The notes under the pieces are model-generated. The model was given only the letters and a program-made list of their open reading frames with translations, had not been told where the DNA came from and searched no databases. Below, one piece after another: positions 34,023 to 42,925 of a stretch of DNA of 64,000 nucleotides. A program made the position numbers and the translations under genes. Source of the stretch: Ferrovibrio sp046297595 (GTDB lineage Bacteria > Pseudomonadota > Alphaproteobacteria > Ferrovibrionales > Ferrovibrionaceae); contig NZ_JBKBHT010000006.1 in the NCBI RefSeq assembly GCF_046297595.1, positions 200,726 to 264,725 on the forward strand. Reading direction: 5' to 3'. Each line of letters starts with the position of its first letter. Within the stretch, counting starts at the first letter, position 1.

Positions 34023-35305
34023 TAGCTGAAGCCGGCCTGACGCATGTCAGCCGGCTTGTAGATGTTGCGCAGATCGACCAGCACAGGCTGCTTCAGCAGG
34101 GTCTTAAGGCGATCCATATCGAGCGCGCGGAACTGGTTCCATTCGGTGATGATCACCAGCACGTCGGCGCCCCTGGCGGCGTCGTAGGAATCCTCGCACC
34201 AGACGATATCCCGCAGCAGCTTCTTAGCCTCGCCCATGCCTTCGGGGTCGAAGGCGCGGATCGTGGCGCCGGCCGCCTGCAGGGCCGGCAGGATTTCCAG
34301 GCTGGGGCTGTCGCGCATATCGTCGGTCTCGGGCTTGAAGGTGAGCCCCAACACGGCGACGGTCTTGCCTTTCACGGCGCCGTCGCAGGCCTCGACCACC
34401 TTTTCGGCCATGCGGCGTTTGCGACGGTCGTTGATCTCGACCACCGCCTCGACGATGCGCAGCGGCGCCTCGAATTTGCGCCCGGTCGCCACCAGTGCCT
34501 GCGTATCCTTGGGAAAACAGGAGCCGCCATACCCTGGCCCGGCATGCAGGAACTTGCCGCCGATGCGGCCATCCAGGCCGATGCCGCGCGCCACATCCTG
34601 CACGTTCACGTTCACCTTCTCGCACAGGTCGGCGATCTCGTTGATGAAGGTGATCTTGGTGGCGAGGAAGGCATTGGCTGCATATTTGATCAGCTCGGCC
34701 GTTTCCAGCGCGGTGAACAGGATGGGCGTTTCGTTGAGGTATAGCGGCCGATAGAGCTGGCGCAGCAACTCACGCGCCCGGTCGCTCTCGGCGCCGCAGA
34801 CCACGCGGTCGGGGCGCATGAAATCCTCGATCGCCGCGCCCTCGCGCAGGAATTCCGGATTGGACGCCACCTCGAATTCACCGTTTGGCCGGGTTTCGCG
34901 GATGATGCGCTCAACCTGCCGCCCGGTGCCGACCGGCACCGTCGACTTGGTGACCACCAGGGTATAACCATCGATGGCTTCGGCGATCTCTTTCGCGGCG
35001 GCGTAAACGTAGGACAGGTCGGCCTCGCCATCGCCGCGACGCGACGGCGTGCCGACGGCGATGAAAACGGCATCGGCCTCTTTGACCGCGTTTTTGACAT
35101 CCTGGGTAAACGAGAGCCTGCCGGCCTTGACGTTGCGCGTCACCAGATCGTCCAGACCGGGTTCGAAAATCGGAATCTCGCCGCGCTGCAGGCTGCCGAT
35201 ACGCTCGGGATTCTTGTCGACGCAGACGACCGTATGGCCGAACTCGGAGAAGCAGGTCCCCGACACCAGGCCGACATAGCCGGTGCCGATCATGGCTACG
35301 CGCAT
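33989..35305 (-). CDS. ugd: UDP-glucose 6-dehydrogenase
   Basis: A 438-aa NAD-dependent enzyme converting UDP-glucose to UDP-glucuronate, a precursor of exopolysaccharide and envelope glycans. It has the Rossmann motif MRVAMIGTGYVGLVSGTCFSEFGH, the EFLREGAAIEDFMRPDRVV segment, and the catalytic Cys in GPGYGGSCFPKDTQAL. It ends with the usual FKPETDDMRDSP and DLRNIY motifs. It lies 27 bp downstream of galU on the same strand, so the two form a short UDP-glucuronate operon. The 3' end overlaps the convergent MFS gene by 34 bp. Confidence 0.95.
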   Translation of the reverse strand: MRVAMIGTGYVGLVSGTCFSEFGHTVVCVDKNPERIGSLQRGEIPIFEPGLDDLVTRNVKAGRLSFTQDVKNAVKEADAVFIAVGTPSRRGDGEADLSYVYAAAKEIAEAIDGYTLVVTKSTVPVGTGRQVERIIRETRPNGEFEVASNPEFLREGAAIEDFMRPDRVVCGAESDRARELLRQLYRPLYLNETPILFTALETAELIKYAANAFLATKITFINEIADLCEKVNVNVQDVARGIGLDGRIGGKFLHAGPGYGGSCFPKDTQALVATGRKFEAPLRIVEAVVEINDRRKRRMAEKVVEACDGAVKGKTVAVLGLTFKPETDDMRDSPSLEILPALQAAGATIRAFDPEGMGEAKKLLRDIVWCEDSYDAARGADVLVIITEWNQFRALDMDRLKTLLKQPVLVDLRNIYKPADMRQAGFSYYSVGRPAVRA

Positions 35306-35332
35306 CGTCTAATCCCCCACGCTACCGAAAAC

Positions 35333-36211
35333 TCAGAGCGTCTTGCTGATCTCGCGAATGATCTCCGCCGCGTCATTGCGCATGTCCTGCCGGTGCAGGG
35401 CGAAGGCGATATTGGCATGCAGGAACCCGATCTTGTCGCCGCAATCGTAACGCGTGCCAGAAAAGCGCAGGCCGTGGAACGGGACTTCGCCGATCATGCG
35501 GGCCAGCGCATCGGTGAGTTGAATCTCGCCGCCGGCGCCGCGTTCCACCTGGTCGAGATGGTCGAACACGCTGGGCTGCAGGATATAACGGCCGATCACG
35601 GCAGTGCGCGAGGGTGCCTTGTCGGGCGACGGCTTCTCGACCAGTCCCTTCACTTCCACCAACCTGTCGGCGTCCTTGCCGGGCTGAACGATGCCATAAC
35701 GCTTGGTGTGATCCTGCGGCACATCCATGGCGGCGATCATGTTGCCGCCAACCTTGTTATAGGCCTCGACCATCTCGGCCAGGCAGCCGCGCGGCGACAG
35801 GATCAGGTCGTCGGCCAGCAGGACGGCGAAAGGCTCGTTGCCGACCAGCGACTTGGCGCAGCGCACGGCATGGCCCAGGCCCTGCGGTTCCATTTGGCGG
35901 GTGTAGGAAACCGCGCCCGCCTTGGGCATCCAGCTGTTGATCGCTTCCAGCAGGTCCGTCTTGTCGCGCTCGCGCAGTACGTCTTCCAGCTCGTAAGAAC
36001 GGTCGAAATGATCCTCGATCGCATGCTTGCCGCGACCGGTGACGAAAATGAATTCCTCGATACCCGCCGCCTGGGCCTCCTCGACCGCATACTGGATCAG
36101 CGGCTTGTCGACCACCGGCAGCATCTCTTTGGGCATCGCCTTGGTGGCCGGCAGGAAGCGGGTGCCGAGGCCGCCGACGGGAAACACGGCAGTACGGATC
36201 GGGCGGATCAT
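35333..36211 (-). CDS. galU: UTP-glucose-1-phosphate uridylyltransferase
   Basis: A 292-aa enzyme making UDP-glucose, the substrate of the adjacent Ugd. It has the nucleotidyltransferase motif AVFPVGGLGTRFLPATKAMPKEMLPVVDKPLIQYAVEEA, FVTGRGKHAIEDHFDRS, the metal-binding LLADDLIL and VEKPSPDKAPS. The start at 36211 matches the family N-terminus (MIRPIRTAVFP); 35 extra upstream residues in the open frame are not typical. Confidence 0.95.
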   Translation of the reverse strand: MIRPIRTAVFPVGGLGTRFLPATKAMPKEMLPVVDKPLIQYAVEEAQAAGIEEFIFVTGRGKHAIEDHFDRSYELEDVLRERDKTDLLEAINSWMPKAGAVSYTRQMEPQGLGHAVRCAKSLVGNEPFAVLLADDLILSPRGCLAEMVEAYNKVGGNMIAAMDVPQDHTKRYGIVQPGKDADRLVEVKGLVEKPSPDKAPSRTAVIGRYILQPSVFDHLDQVERGAGGEIQLTDALARMIGEVPFHGLRFSGTRYDCGDKIGFLHANIAFALHRQDMRNDAAEIIREISKTL

Positions 36212-36522
36212 GGATGGCGCGACTTTCTTGGTTGTTGTTGCGGGCAGATGATTCGGCCAGGTGCCCCGGTACTCGTCTCCTCGGGCTCGTCTCAGGGACG
36301 ATTCCCTCCGGGGCACTGCCGGGTTTTACGCCGGCCTCCGGGCCGGTGCAATGGGGGTGGCGGAATTGCTCATGGGTCACATATCTCCTTGTAATGGGGC
36401 AGAAATACGGCCTTCCCCGGTCGATTCCGGGGCGCCCCGGCCTGCTTCCCCTGTCCGCCCGGTCGCCGTATCATGCCCGGCCGGAAAAAAGCACCCCCGA
36501 GAAGCATCTGAGGAAACAATCG
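36212..36522. other. 311-bp divergent intergenic region, no gene seen
   Basis: This separates galU (minus) from the enoyl-CoA hydratase (plus). It is GC-rich and includes a short hairpin, CCGGCC/GGCCGG, near 36331-36346. The hydratase frame is open through it, but I see no start or ribosome-binding site worth extending to. Both promoters should be here. Confidence 0.6.
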
Positions 36523-37323
36523 ATGTCCGCCGCGCCAGACCTGACCACCCAGCCCGTTTTGCGCGACCAGCCTGAGGCCGGGATCATTTGCCTGACCCTG
36601 AACCGGCCCAAGGCCTATAACAGCCTTTCGGTCGACCTGATGGCAGCATTGCAGGCCGAACTGGACGCCATCAAGGCCGACCGCGGTGTCAAAGTGGTGA
36701 TCATCGCCGCCAACGGCCCGGGCTTCTGCGCCGGCCATGACCTGAAGGAAGTCCGCGCCAATCCGGGCCGGCAGCATTACGAAGCCCTCTTCCGGCAATG
36801 CTCGACGCTGATGCAATCCATCGTGGCCCTGCCTCAGCCGGTGATCGCCCAGGTGCATGGCATCGCCACCGCCGCCGGGTGCCAGCTGGTGGCGAGCTGC
36901 GATCTGGCCGTGGCAGCCGAAACGGCACGCTTCGCCACCCCGGGCGTGAATATCGGCCTGTTCTGCTCCACGCCCATGGTGGCATTGTCGCGTAACGTCT
37001 CACGCAAACATGCCATGGAGATGCTGCTGACCGGCGACATGCTCCCGGCCAGCCGCGCGGCCGAGATCGGCCTGGTCAACCGCGTGGTGCCCGAGGCCGA
37101 CCTGGCCGGTGCCGCGCTTGGCCTGGCCCGCCAGATCGCGGCGAAATCGCCGCTGACGGTGAAGATCGGCAAGGAAGCCTTCTATCGCCAGCTCGATATG
37201 CCCCTGGCCCAGGCCTATGATCATGCCAGCCGGGTGATGACGGAAAACATGCTGGCCCGCGATGCCGAGGAAGGCATCGACGCCTTCATCCAGAAACGCG
37301 AACCGAAATGGGAAGGTCGCTGA
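36523..37323 (+). CDS. Enoyl-CoA hydratase/isomerase (ECHDC3-like)
   Basis: A 266-aa crotonase-fold protein. Signature regions are ICLTLNRPKAYNSLS, VVIIAANGPGFCAGHDLKEVRANP (oxyanion hole and CoA site), and QPVIAQVHGIATAAGCQLVASCDLAVAAETARFATPGVNIGLFCSTP. The FCAGHDLKE wording and CSTP segment place it in the ECHDC3 branch. In classical hydratases two catalytic Glu residues lie in the NIGLFCST region; here the corresponding positions are Cys/Ser, so hydration activity is uncertain. AGGAAACAATCG precedes the ATG at 36523. The next gene starts 1 base after its stop. Confidence 0.85.
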   Translation: MSAAPDLTTQPVLRDQPEAGIICLTLNRPKAYNSLSVDLMAALQAELDAIKADRGVKVVIIAANGPGFCAGHDLKEVRANPGRQHYEALFRQCSTLMQSIVALPQPVIAQVHGIATAAGCQLVASCDLAVAAETARFATPGVNIGLFCSTPMVALSRNVSRKHAMEMLLTGDMLPASRAAEIGLVNRVVPEADLAGAALGLARQIAAKSPLTVKIGKEAFYRQLDMPLAQAYDHASRVMTENMLARDAEEGIDAFIQKREPKWEGR

Positions 37324-37324
37324 C

Positions 37325-37828
37325 GTGAGCGCGACATTGGACAGGATCGACCACGACAATTACGACGACGATTACATCCGCGGCATCCTGCGCCGGGTGA
37401 ACGTGATCGCCATGGTGGGCGCCAGCCCGAACTGGAACCGCCCCTCCTACTTCGCCATGAAATACCTGCAGCAGAAGGGCTACCGCGTTATCCCGGTGAA
37501 CCCCAAGGAAGCCGGCGGCGAAATCCTGGGCGAGAAGGTCTATGCCAGCCTGTCGGAGATTCCGGTGAAGGTGGACATGGTGGATTGTTTTCGCGCCTCG
37601 GCCGCCATCCCGCCGATCGCCGACGAAGCCATAAAGATCGGCGCGAAGGTGTTGTGGCTGCAGCTTGGTGTGCGCCACGATGAGGCCGCCGCCAAAGCCG
37701 AGGCCGCAGGGATTCAGGTGGTGATGAACCGCTGCCCCAAGATCGAGTTCGGGCGCCTGAGCCGCGAGATCGGCTGGATGGGCGTGAACACCCGCGTCAT
37801 CAATTCGAAAAGACAGAGCAGGATCTGA
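37325..37828 (+). CDS. CoA-binding domain protein (YccU-like)
   Basis: A 167-aa Rossmann-type CoA-binding protein of the PF13380 family. The nucleotide-binding region is RRVNVIAMVGASPNWNRPSYFAMKYLQQKGYRVIPVNPK, followed by DMVDCFRASAAIPPIADEAI and VLWLQLGVRHDEAAAKAEAAGIQVVMNRCPKIE, all typical of YccU. The GTG at 37325 follows the preceding stop by one base. Function is not established; it precedes the methionine-pathway gene by 2 bp, so the three genes form one unit. Confidence 0.88.
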   Translation: MSATLDRIDHDNYDDDYIRGILRRVNVIAMVGASPNWNRPSYFAMKYLQQKGYRVIPVNPKEAGGEILGEKVYASLSEIPVKVDMVDCFRASAAIPPIADEAIKIGAKVLWLQLGVRHDEAAAKAEAAGIQVVMNRCPKIEFGRLSREIGWMGVNTRVINSKRQSRI

Positions 37829-37830
37829 CC

Positions 37831-39150
37831 GTGGCTGCTGACAACAAACCCGCTGCGCGTGCGGCGGAAAACTCCTCGTCGTTCGGTTTCGATACCCTGC
37901 AGGTGCATGCCGGCACCGCGCCAGATCCGGCCACCGGCGCGCGGACCACGCCGATCTACCAGACCACGGCCTTCGTGTTCGAGGACGCCGACCAGGCCGC
38001 CTCGCTGTTTAACCTGCAGACCTTCGGCAACATCTATACCCGCCTGACCAACCCGACCACGGCGGTGTTCGAGCAGAAGATCGCGGCGCTGGAGAATGCC
38101 CGCGCCGCCACGGCGGTGGCCTCGGGCCATGCCGCGCAGTTGGTTGCCTTCCACATGCTGATGAATCCGGGCGACCATATCGTCGCCTCGCGCAAGCTTT
38201 ATGGCGGCTCGATCACCCAGCTGGGCGTCAGTTTCAAGCGCTTCGACTGGCAGACCACCTTCGTCGACCCCGACGACATCAATGGCTTTGCCGCCGCCAT
38301 CACGCCGAAGACCAAGGCCATCTTCGTCGAAAGCCTGGCCAATCCGGGCGGCGTGATCTCGGATATCGAGGCGCTGGCAGATGTGGCGCACAAGGCCGGT
38401 ATTCCGCTGATCGTCGACAACACCATGGCCACGCCCTATCTGTGCCGGCCCGTCGAGTGGGGCGCCGATATCGTGCTGCATTCGGCCACCAAGTTCCTGG
38501 GTGGCCATGGCAACTCGATGGGCGGCGTGATCGTCGATTCCGGCCTGTTCGACTGGGGCCAGAACGACAAGTTCCCCCATCTGTCGCAGCCCTCGCCAGC
38601 CTATCACGGCCTCACCTTCTGGGAGACCTTCGGCGACATGGCCTATGCCGTGGCCTGCCGCGCCATCAGCCTGCGCGACCTGGGCCCCGCCATTTCGCCC
38701 TTCAACGCCTTCATGATCCTGACCGGCATGGAGACGCTGAGCCTGCGCATGCGCAAGCATTGCGACAATGCCCAGGCCGTGGCCGAGTTCCTGTCGAAAC
38801 ATCCAAAGGTCGACTGGGTGTCGTATGCCGGCCTTAAATCCGACCGCTACCACGCGCTGGCGCAGAAATACCTGCCGCGCGGCGCCGGCTCGGTCTTCAC
38901 CTTCGGGCTGAAGGGCGGTTACGAGAGCGGCATGAAATTCGTCGAAAGCCTGCAGGTGTTTTCACACCTGGCCAATATCGGCGACACGCGCAGCCTGGTG
39001 ATCCACCCGGCCTCCACCACGCATCGCCAGCTTTCGTCCGAACAACGCACGGCCGCCGGTGCCGGTGACAACGTGATCCGGCTATCCATCGGCATCGAGG
39101 ATGCGGCCGACCTGATCAAGGATCTCGAGAAGGCGCTGGCCGCCGCCTGA
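37831..39150 (+). CDS. metY: O-acetylhomoserine aminocarboxypropyltransferase (MetY/MetZ type)
   Basis: A 439-aa PLP enzyme that makes homocysteine (or methionine) from O-acetylhomoserine and sulfide in direct sulfhydrylation. Features include FDTLQVHAGTAPDPATGARTTPIYQTTAFVF, YTRLTNPTT, and the PLP-binding Lys in HSATKFLGGHGNSMGG. The length, about 40 residues longer than cystathionine gamma-synthase, is that of MetY. GTG start at 37831, two bases after the CoA-binding gene. No SAM riboswitch is visible upstream, which agrees with its internal operon position. Confidence 0.92.
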   Translation: MAADNKPAARAAENSSSFGFDTLQVHAGTAPDPATGARTTPIYQTTAFVFEDADQAASLFNLQTFGNIYTRLTNPTTAVFEQKIAALENARAATAVASGHAAQLVAFHMLMNPGDHIVASRKLYGGSITQLGVSFKRFDWQTTFVDPDDINGFAAAITPKTKAIFVESLANPGGVISDIEALADVAHKAGIPLIVDNTMATPYLCRPVEWGADIVLHSATKFLGGHGNSMGGVIVDSGLFDWGQNDKFPHLSQPSPAYHGLTFWETFGDMAYAVACRAISLRDLGPAISPFNAFMILTGMETLSLRMRKHCDNAQAVAEFLSKHPKVDWVSYAGLKSDRYHALAQKYLPRGAGSVFTFGLKGGYESGMKFVESLQVFSHLANIGDTRSLVIHPASTTHRQLSSEQRTAAGAGDNVIRLSIGIEDAADLIKDLEKALAAA

Positions 39151-39153
39151 TCC

Positions 39154-40020
39154 TCAGGCCGGGTTGCGCTTGCGGAACTGGGTCGGCGTCAGGCCCGTAT
39201 GTTTGGTGAAGAAGCGCGTGAAATAGGCCGGATCGTCGAAGCCCAGCGAATAGGCGATCTCCTTCACCGACAGCATTGCGAAGGTGAGGTCGCGGGTGGC
39301 TTCCAGTACGATGCGCTGGCTAATCGCGCCCAGAGCCGAAGTCTTCAGTGCGGCCCGGCAGACGCGGTTGAGATGCACTTCCGAAATGCCCAGCCGGTCG
39401 GCATAGAAGGCCACGCTGCGCTCCGTGCGGAACATCTGGTCAAGCAGGATGCGGAACTGCATGGCATACCGCGCCGTGCGGTTCGGTGCCGCCTCGGCCT
39501 GTTCCGCCGTTTCGGCCGCCAGCCGGCCCAGCGTGATCAGCAGGATGCCGATATGCGCCTCGATCAGACCGAGCCGGCCCGGCGCGCTGCCGGGAAATTC
39601 CCGCACTACCGCCGCCACGCTGTGCTCGATCACAGGCGCCGTATCGCCCAGGGCTATCGCCTGCGGTTCGGCCAACAGAGCCTGCAGGCCCGAGCCCGGC
39701 GCCAGGATGCGGTTCACCTGCTCGCCCAGCAGGGTGATCACATGCCCCTCGGTATCGGGCGAGAAGCGGAAGCCATGCACAATGCCGGGCGTGACCGTGA
39801 CGGCCATGCCGGACGCCAGCGGCACGGAACGGCTGCCCAGCCGGGCTTCCCCCTGCCCCCGGGTCATGTTCAGAATTTGAAAGAAATGCTGGTGGCGGTG
39901 CAGCCCGATTTCCCAGTCGAACAGGGCCGAGCGGGCCGGAATCGATTCGCAATGCAGCCAGTTCGCATATGCGGTATGATCGGCCTCGCCATAGAGGGCA
40001 TAGGTGGGGACAGCGGACAC
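39154..40020 (-). CDS. pobR: AraC-family regulator, PobR-like
   Basis: A 288-aa activator with an N-terminal cupin sensing domain (FDWEIGLHRHQHFFQILNMTRGQGEARLGSRSV) and a C-terminal AraC-type double HTH (FYADRLGISEVHLNRVCRAALKTSA and VKEIAYSLGFDDPAYFTRFFTKHTGLTPTQFRKRNP). It is divergent from pobA, the usual partner of PobR, which activates pobA in response to 4-hydroxybenzoate. The GTG start at 40020 gives family length; the very long open frame upstream is antisense to pobA and not coding. Confidence 0.87.
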   Translation of the reverse strand: MSAVPTYALYGEADHTAYANWLHCESIPARSALFDWEIGLHRHQHFFQILNMTRGQGEARLGSRSVPLASGMAVTVTPGIVHGFRFSPDTEGHVITLLGEQVNRILAPGSGLQALLAEPQAIALGDTAPVIEHSVAAVVREFPGSAPGRLGLIEAHIGILLITLGRLAAETAEQAEAAPNRTARYAMQFRILLDQMFRTERSVAFYADRLGISEVHLNRVCRAALKTSALGAISQRIVLEATRDLTFAMLSVKEIAYSLGFDDPAYFTRFFTKHTGLTPTQFRKRNPA

Positions 40021-40051
40021 GGGGCTCCTGGGCCTTTGGGCTTTCCGATGT

Positions 40052-40064
40052 TTGGATTGTCCAA
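40052..40064. promoter_or_regulatory. Candidate PobR operator
   Basis: TTGGA-ttg-TCCAA is a perfect 5-bp inverted repeat in the 123-bp gap between pobR and pobA. It is the clearest dyad in that gap. Confidence 0.4.
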
Positions 40065-40143
40065 TTTTTTGTTGCCCCTGTCCATCGTCGCCCGGCTGCC
40101 CCGGCGCTAGCTTCTGCTCCACAGGGTTCAGGAGGAAACAACC

Positions 40144-41313
40144 ATGCGCACCCAGGTCGTCATCATTGGCGCCGGCCCCTCGGGGCTGCTGCTCGGCCAG
40201 CTGCTCAGCAAGAATGGCATCGACAATGTGATCCTGGAGCGGCAGACCGGCGAGTATGTGCTGGGCCGCATCCGCGCCGGCGTGATTGAAAAAGGCGCCG
40301 CCGACCTGCTGGACGAAGCCGGCTGCGGCGCGCGCATGCACAAGGAAGGCCTGATCCACGACGGCATCGAGATTTCCTTCGGCGGCGCGCGCCATCGCAT
40401 CAACTTCAAGGCGCTGATCGGCAAGAGCGTCATCGTTTATGGCCAGACCGAGATCACCCGCGACCTGATGGACGGCCGCGCCGCCATCGGCTCGCAGACC
40501 ATCTACGAGGCCGAGGATGTCAGCCTGCACGGCATCGACACCGACAGGCCGAAAGTGCGCTACACCAAGGGTGGCCAGGCCCACGAGATCGAATGCGATT
40601 TCATCGCCGGCTGCGACGGTTTCCATGGCGTCAGCCGCAAGAGCATCCCCGCCGACGTGCTGAAGACTTTCGAGCGCGTCTATCCTTTCGGCTGGCTCGG
40701 CATCCTGGTCGACAAACCGCCGGTGTCGGATGAACTGATCTATGCCAACCACGAGCGTGGTTTCGCGCTCTGCTCCATGCGTTCGCCCACACGCAGCCGC
40801 CTCTATATCCAGTGCCGGCTGGACGACAAGGTGGAGGACTGGTCGGACGAAGCCTTCTACGAGGAGCTCAAGCGCCGGCTGGACGACGAAGCGATCAAGC
40901 GCCTGCAACCCGGTCCTTCGATCGAGAAGAGCATCGCGCCGCTGCGCAGCTTCGTGGCCGAGCCCATGCGGCATGGCCGGCTGTTCCTGGCCGGCGACGC
41001 CGCCCATATCGTGCCGCCGACCGGCGCCAAAGGCCTTAATCTCGCTGCCAGCGACGTGTATTACCTGTGGCAGGCGCTGGTGGAATTCTACAAGAAGACA
41101 TCAGCCACCGGCATCGACGCCTATTCCGCCCGCGCGCTTAGCCGGGTGTGGAAGGCCGAGCGCTTCTCGTGGTGGATGACCTCGCAGCTGCATCGTTTCC
41201 CCGAGAGCAGCGGCTTCGACCAGAAGATTCAGCGCAGCGAACTGGAATACCTGGTCTCGTCGCAGGCGGCGATGACCGCCCTGGCCGAAAATTACGTCGG
41301 CCTGCCCTACTAG
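40144..41313 (+). CDS. pobA: 4-hydroxybenzoate 3-monooxygenase
   Basis: A 389-aa flavoprotein that hydroxylates 4-hydroxybenzoate to protocatechuate using NADPH and O2. It has the FAD-binding GAGPSGLLLGQLL (residues 9-21), the RIRAGVIEKG and FIAGCDGFHGVSR (DG motif) segments, and RLFLAGDAAHIVPPTGAKGLNLA (GD motif). The length matches PobA of Pseudomonas. The ribosome-binding site is strong (AGGAGG, 9 bases upstream). Protocatechuate ring-cleavage genes are not in the window. Confidence 0.95.
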   Translation: MRTQVVIIGAGPSGLLLGQLLSKNGIDNVILERQTGEYVLGRIRAGVIEKGAADLLDEAGCGARMHKEGLIHDGIEISFGGARHRINFKALIGKSVIVYGQTEITRDLMDGRAAIGSQTIYEAEDVSLHGIDTDRPKVRYTKGGQAHEIECDFIAGCDGFHGVSRKSIPADVLKTFERVYPFGWLGILVDKPPVSDELIYANHERGFALCSMRSPTRSRLYIQCRLDDKVEDWSDEAFYEELKRRLDDEAIKRLQPGPSIEKSIAPLRSFVAEPMRHGRLFLAGDAAHIVPPTGAKGLNLAASDVYYLWQALVEFYKKTSATGIDAYSARALSRVWKAERFSWWMTSQLHRFPESSGFDQKIQRSELEYLVSSQAAMTALAENYVGLPY

Positions 41314-41316
41314 GCT

Positions 41317-42525
41317 TTATTCGGCCGGTGCAGCGACCGGTTCCGGTTCTGCATCCTTGGACTCGCGCGGCAGCAGCAGGGCGAAGATGCCCGCACCGGC
41401 CGCGCAGGCGGCCAGCAGGATGAACAGCACGTCCAGCGTGCCGGTGAACCGGTAGATCACCGGGATCACCGCCACGCCCAGCGACGACACACCCAGCGTG
41501 AGCACGAACTTGCCGCCGAAGGCGCGGCCGCGCCATTGCGGCGGCGTGTATTTCGCCAGCAGGGAATTCTCGGCCGGCTGGCCGGCCACGTTCAGGCTGA
41601 CCATCAAGGCCGCCACCGGCGCCAGCGCCGGATGGATCAGCATCATCGCGATCAGGATCACCGGGATCTGCAGCCACTGCACGGCGATATAGACGCCGCG
41701 CAGGGAATAGCGGTCGGCCAGTTCACCGCCGACCAGCTGCGACAAAGCCGAGCAGGTATAGACGATGGTGACCATGCCGCCGATGCCCAGCATGCTGTCG
41801 TTGAAAAAATCGGACAGTCGCGTGTCGAACACCTTGGGCAAGGCAAAGGCCGTGGCTTGATAGATGAGCCCGGTGCAGAGCATGGTGGCCGACATCACCC
41901 AGAAGACGCGCCATATGTCGCTCTTACCCGGCGCAGGTTGGGGCACTGCATCCTCGCCGCGATCCAGCAGCAGGTTGGCCTGCCGCGCCCAGACGAACCC
42001 GAAGCCGGTGATCAGGCACAGGATGCCTGGGATGATGAAGGCGGCGCGCCAGCCCCACAGTTCGGCCAACAGGCCGGCCACGAGGGCCGCGCCCGCCGTA
42101 CCAACCGAACCGAACACGCCGTTGATGCCCAGCGCGCGACCGCGGTTGACCGCATTGCGGACCAGCCAGGGAATGCCGACCGGATGGTAGATCGCAGCGA
42201 ACAGGCCGATGCCGGCCAGGCCGAGACCAATGCCGAGAGGCGAATTGGCGAAGCCGGTGGCGATGGAACAGCCACCGACGCCGAGGAAAAACAGCGCCAT
42301 CATGCCTGAGGCGCTCCATTTGTCACCCATCCAGCCAGCCGGCAGGGCGGCGGCGCCGAACAGCACGCTCATCGGGATGGAGAGCGCGAACAGCTCGGCG
42401 TAAGACAGGCCCCATTCGCGCTCCAGCACCAGCACCACGGTGGCATAGAGCAGCGTGAAGAGATGCGAATAGGTATGGGCCAGACTGGAAAAAACCAGCG
42501 TCAGGAAGCCGGCATGGCGGGTCAT
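41317..42525 (-). CDS. MFS transporter
   Basis: A 402-aa, 12-helix major facilitator, with LFGAAALPAGWMGDKWSASGMMALFFLG as the helix 2-3 motif and GIGLFAAIYHPVGIPWLVRNAVNRGRALGINGVFGSVGTAGAALVAG in the next helices. This set is seen in fosmidomycin-resistance-like transporters. The start at 42525 avoids 54 upstream residues with no transporter character. The stop lies 3 bases from the pobA stop (convergent). A role in aromatic acid uptake is possible by location only. Confidence 0.83.
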   Translation of the reverse strand: MTRHAGFLTLVFSSLAHTYSHLFTLLYATVVLVLEREWGLSYAELFALSIPMSVLFGAAALPAGWMGDKWSASGMMALFFLGVGGCSIATGFANSPLGIGLGLAGIGLFAAIYHPVGIPWLVRNAVNRGRALGINGVFGSVGTAGAALVAGLLAELWGWRAAFIIPGILCLITGFGFVWARQANLLLDRGEDAVPQPAPGKSDIWRVFWVMSATMLCTGLIYQATAFALPKVFDTRLSDFFNDSMLGIGGMVTIVYTCSALSQLVGGELADRYSLRGVYIAVQWLQIPVILIAMMLIHPALAPVAALMVSLNVAGQPAENSLLAKYTPPQWRGRAFGGKFVLTLGVSSLGVAVIPVIYRFTGTLDVLFILLAACAAGAGIFALLLPRESKDAEPEPVAAPAE

Positions 42526-42598
42526 TACGAGTCTCCGGGGTTGCCGCCAGCCTAGTCCTGCCGGCGCGTCAGGCAACCCCAAAATTGTATCGAAACAC

Positions 42599-42925
42599 TC
42601 AATCCCGCCGGGTCTCGCCCAGCAGCCAGGCCACGTAATCCTCGTTGCCGCCCTCGCCCACGCTGATCGCCAGAACGCAAGGCACACTGTAACTGTGGGC
42701 GGCCCTGATGGCGGCCGTGGCGGCCTCGACCAGGTCGGGGCGGGTCTTGAGGATCAGCACCGCCTCTTCGCCCCGCTCCAGCTTGCCCTGCCACCAGTAG
42801 AGCGAGCGCATGCCGGGAATGATATTGGCGCAGGCGGCCAGCCGCTGACCCACCACCGCCTCGGCCACCTTCTCGGCTTCGGCCAGACTGGCCGCCGTGC
42901 AATAGAGCAGGACGATATCGCTCAT
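42599..42925 (-). CDS. cutA: Divalent-cation tolerance protein CutA
   Basis: A 108-aa trimeric ferredoxin-like protein. Conserved regions: IVLLYCTAASLAEAEKVAEAVVGQRLAACANIIPGMRSLYWWQGKLE and EAVLILKTRPDLVEAATAAIRAAHSYSVPCVLAISVGEG, ending near YVAWLLGETR. Linked to copper tolerance in E. coli, but its general function is not settled. It overlaps the ctaA stop (ATGA). Confidence 0.94.
   Translation of the reverse strand: MSDIVLLYCTAASLAEAEKVAEAVVGQRLAACANIIPGMRSLYWWQGKLERGEEAVLILKTRPDLVEAATAAIRAAHSYSVPCVLAISVGEGGNEDYVAWLLGETRRD

Noticed and set aside
37700..37831. A SAM riboswitch for metY
   Set aside because: metY starts 2 bp after the preceding gene, so there is no leader.
39154..41007. 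A 617-codon minus-strand frame that could fuse PobR to an N-terminal extension
   Set aside because: The extra 5' portion is antisense to pobA and has no domain; the GTG at 40020 gives the normal AraC-family length.
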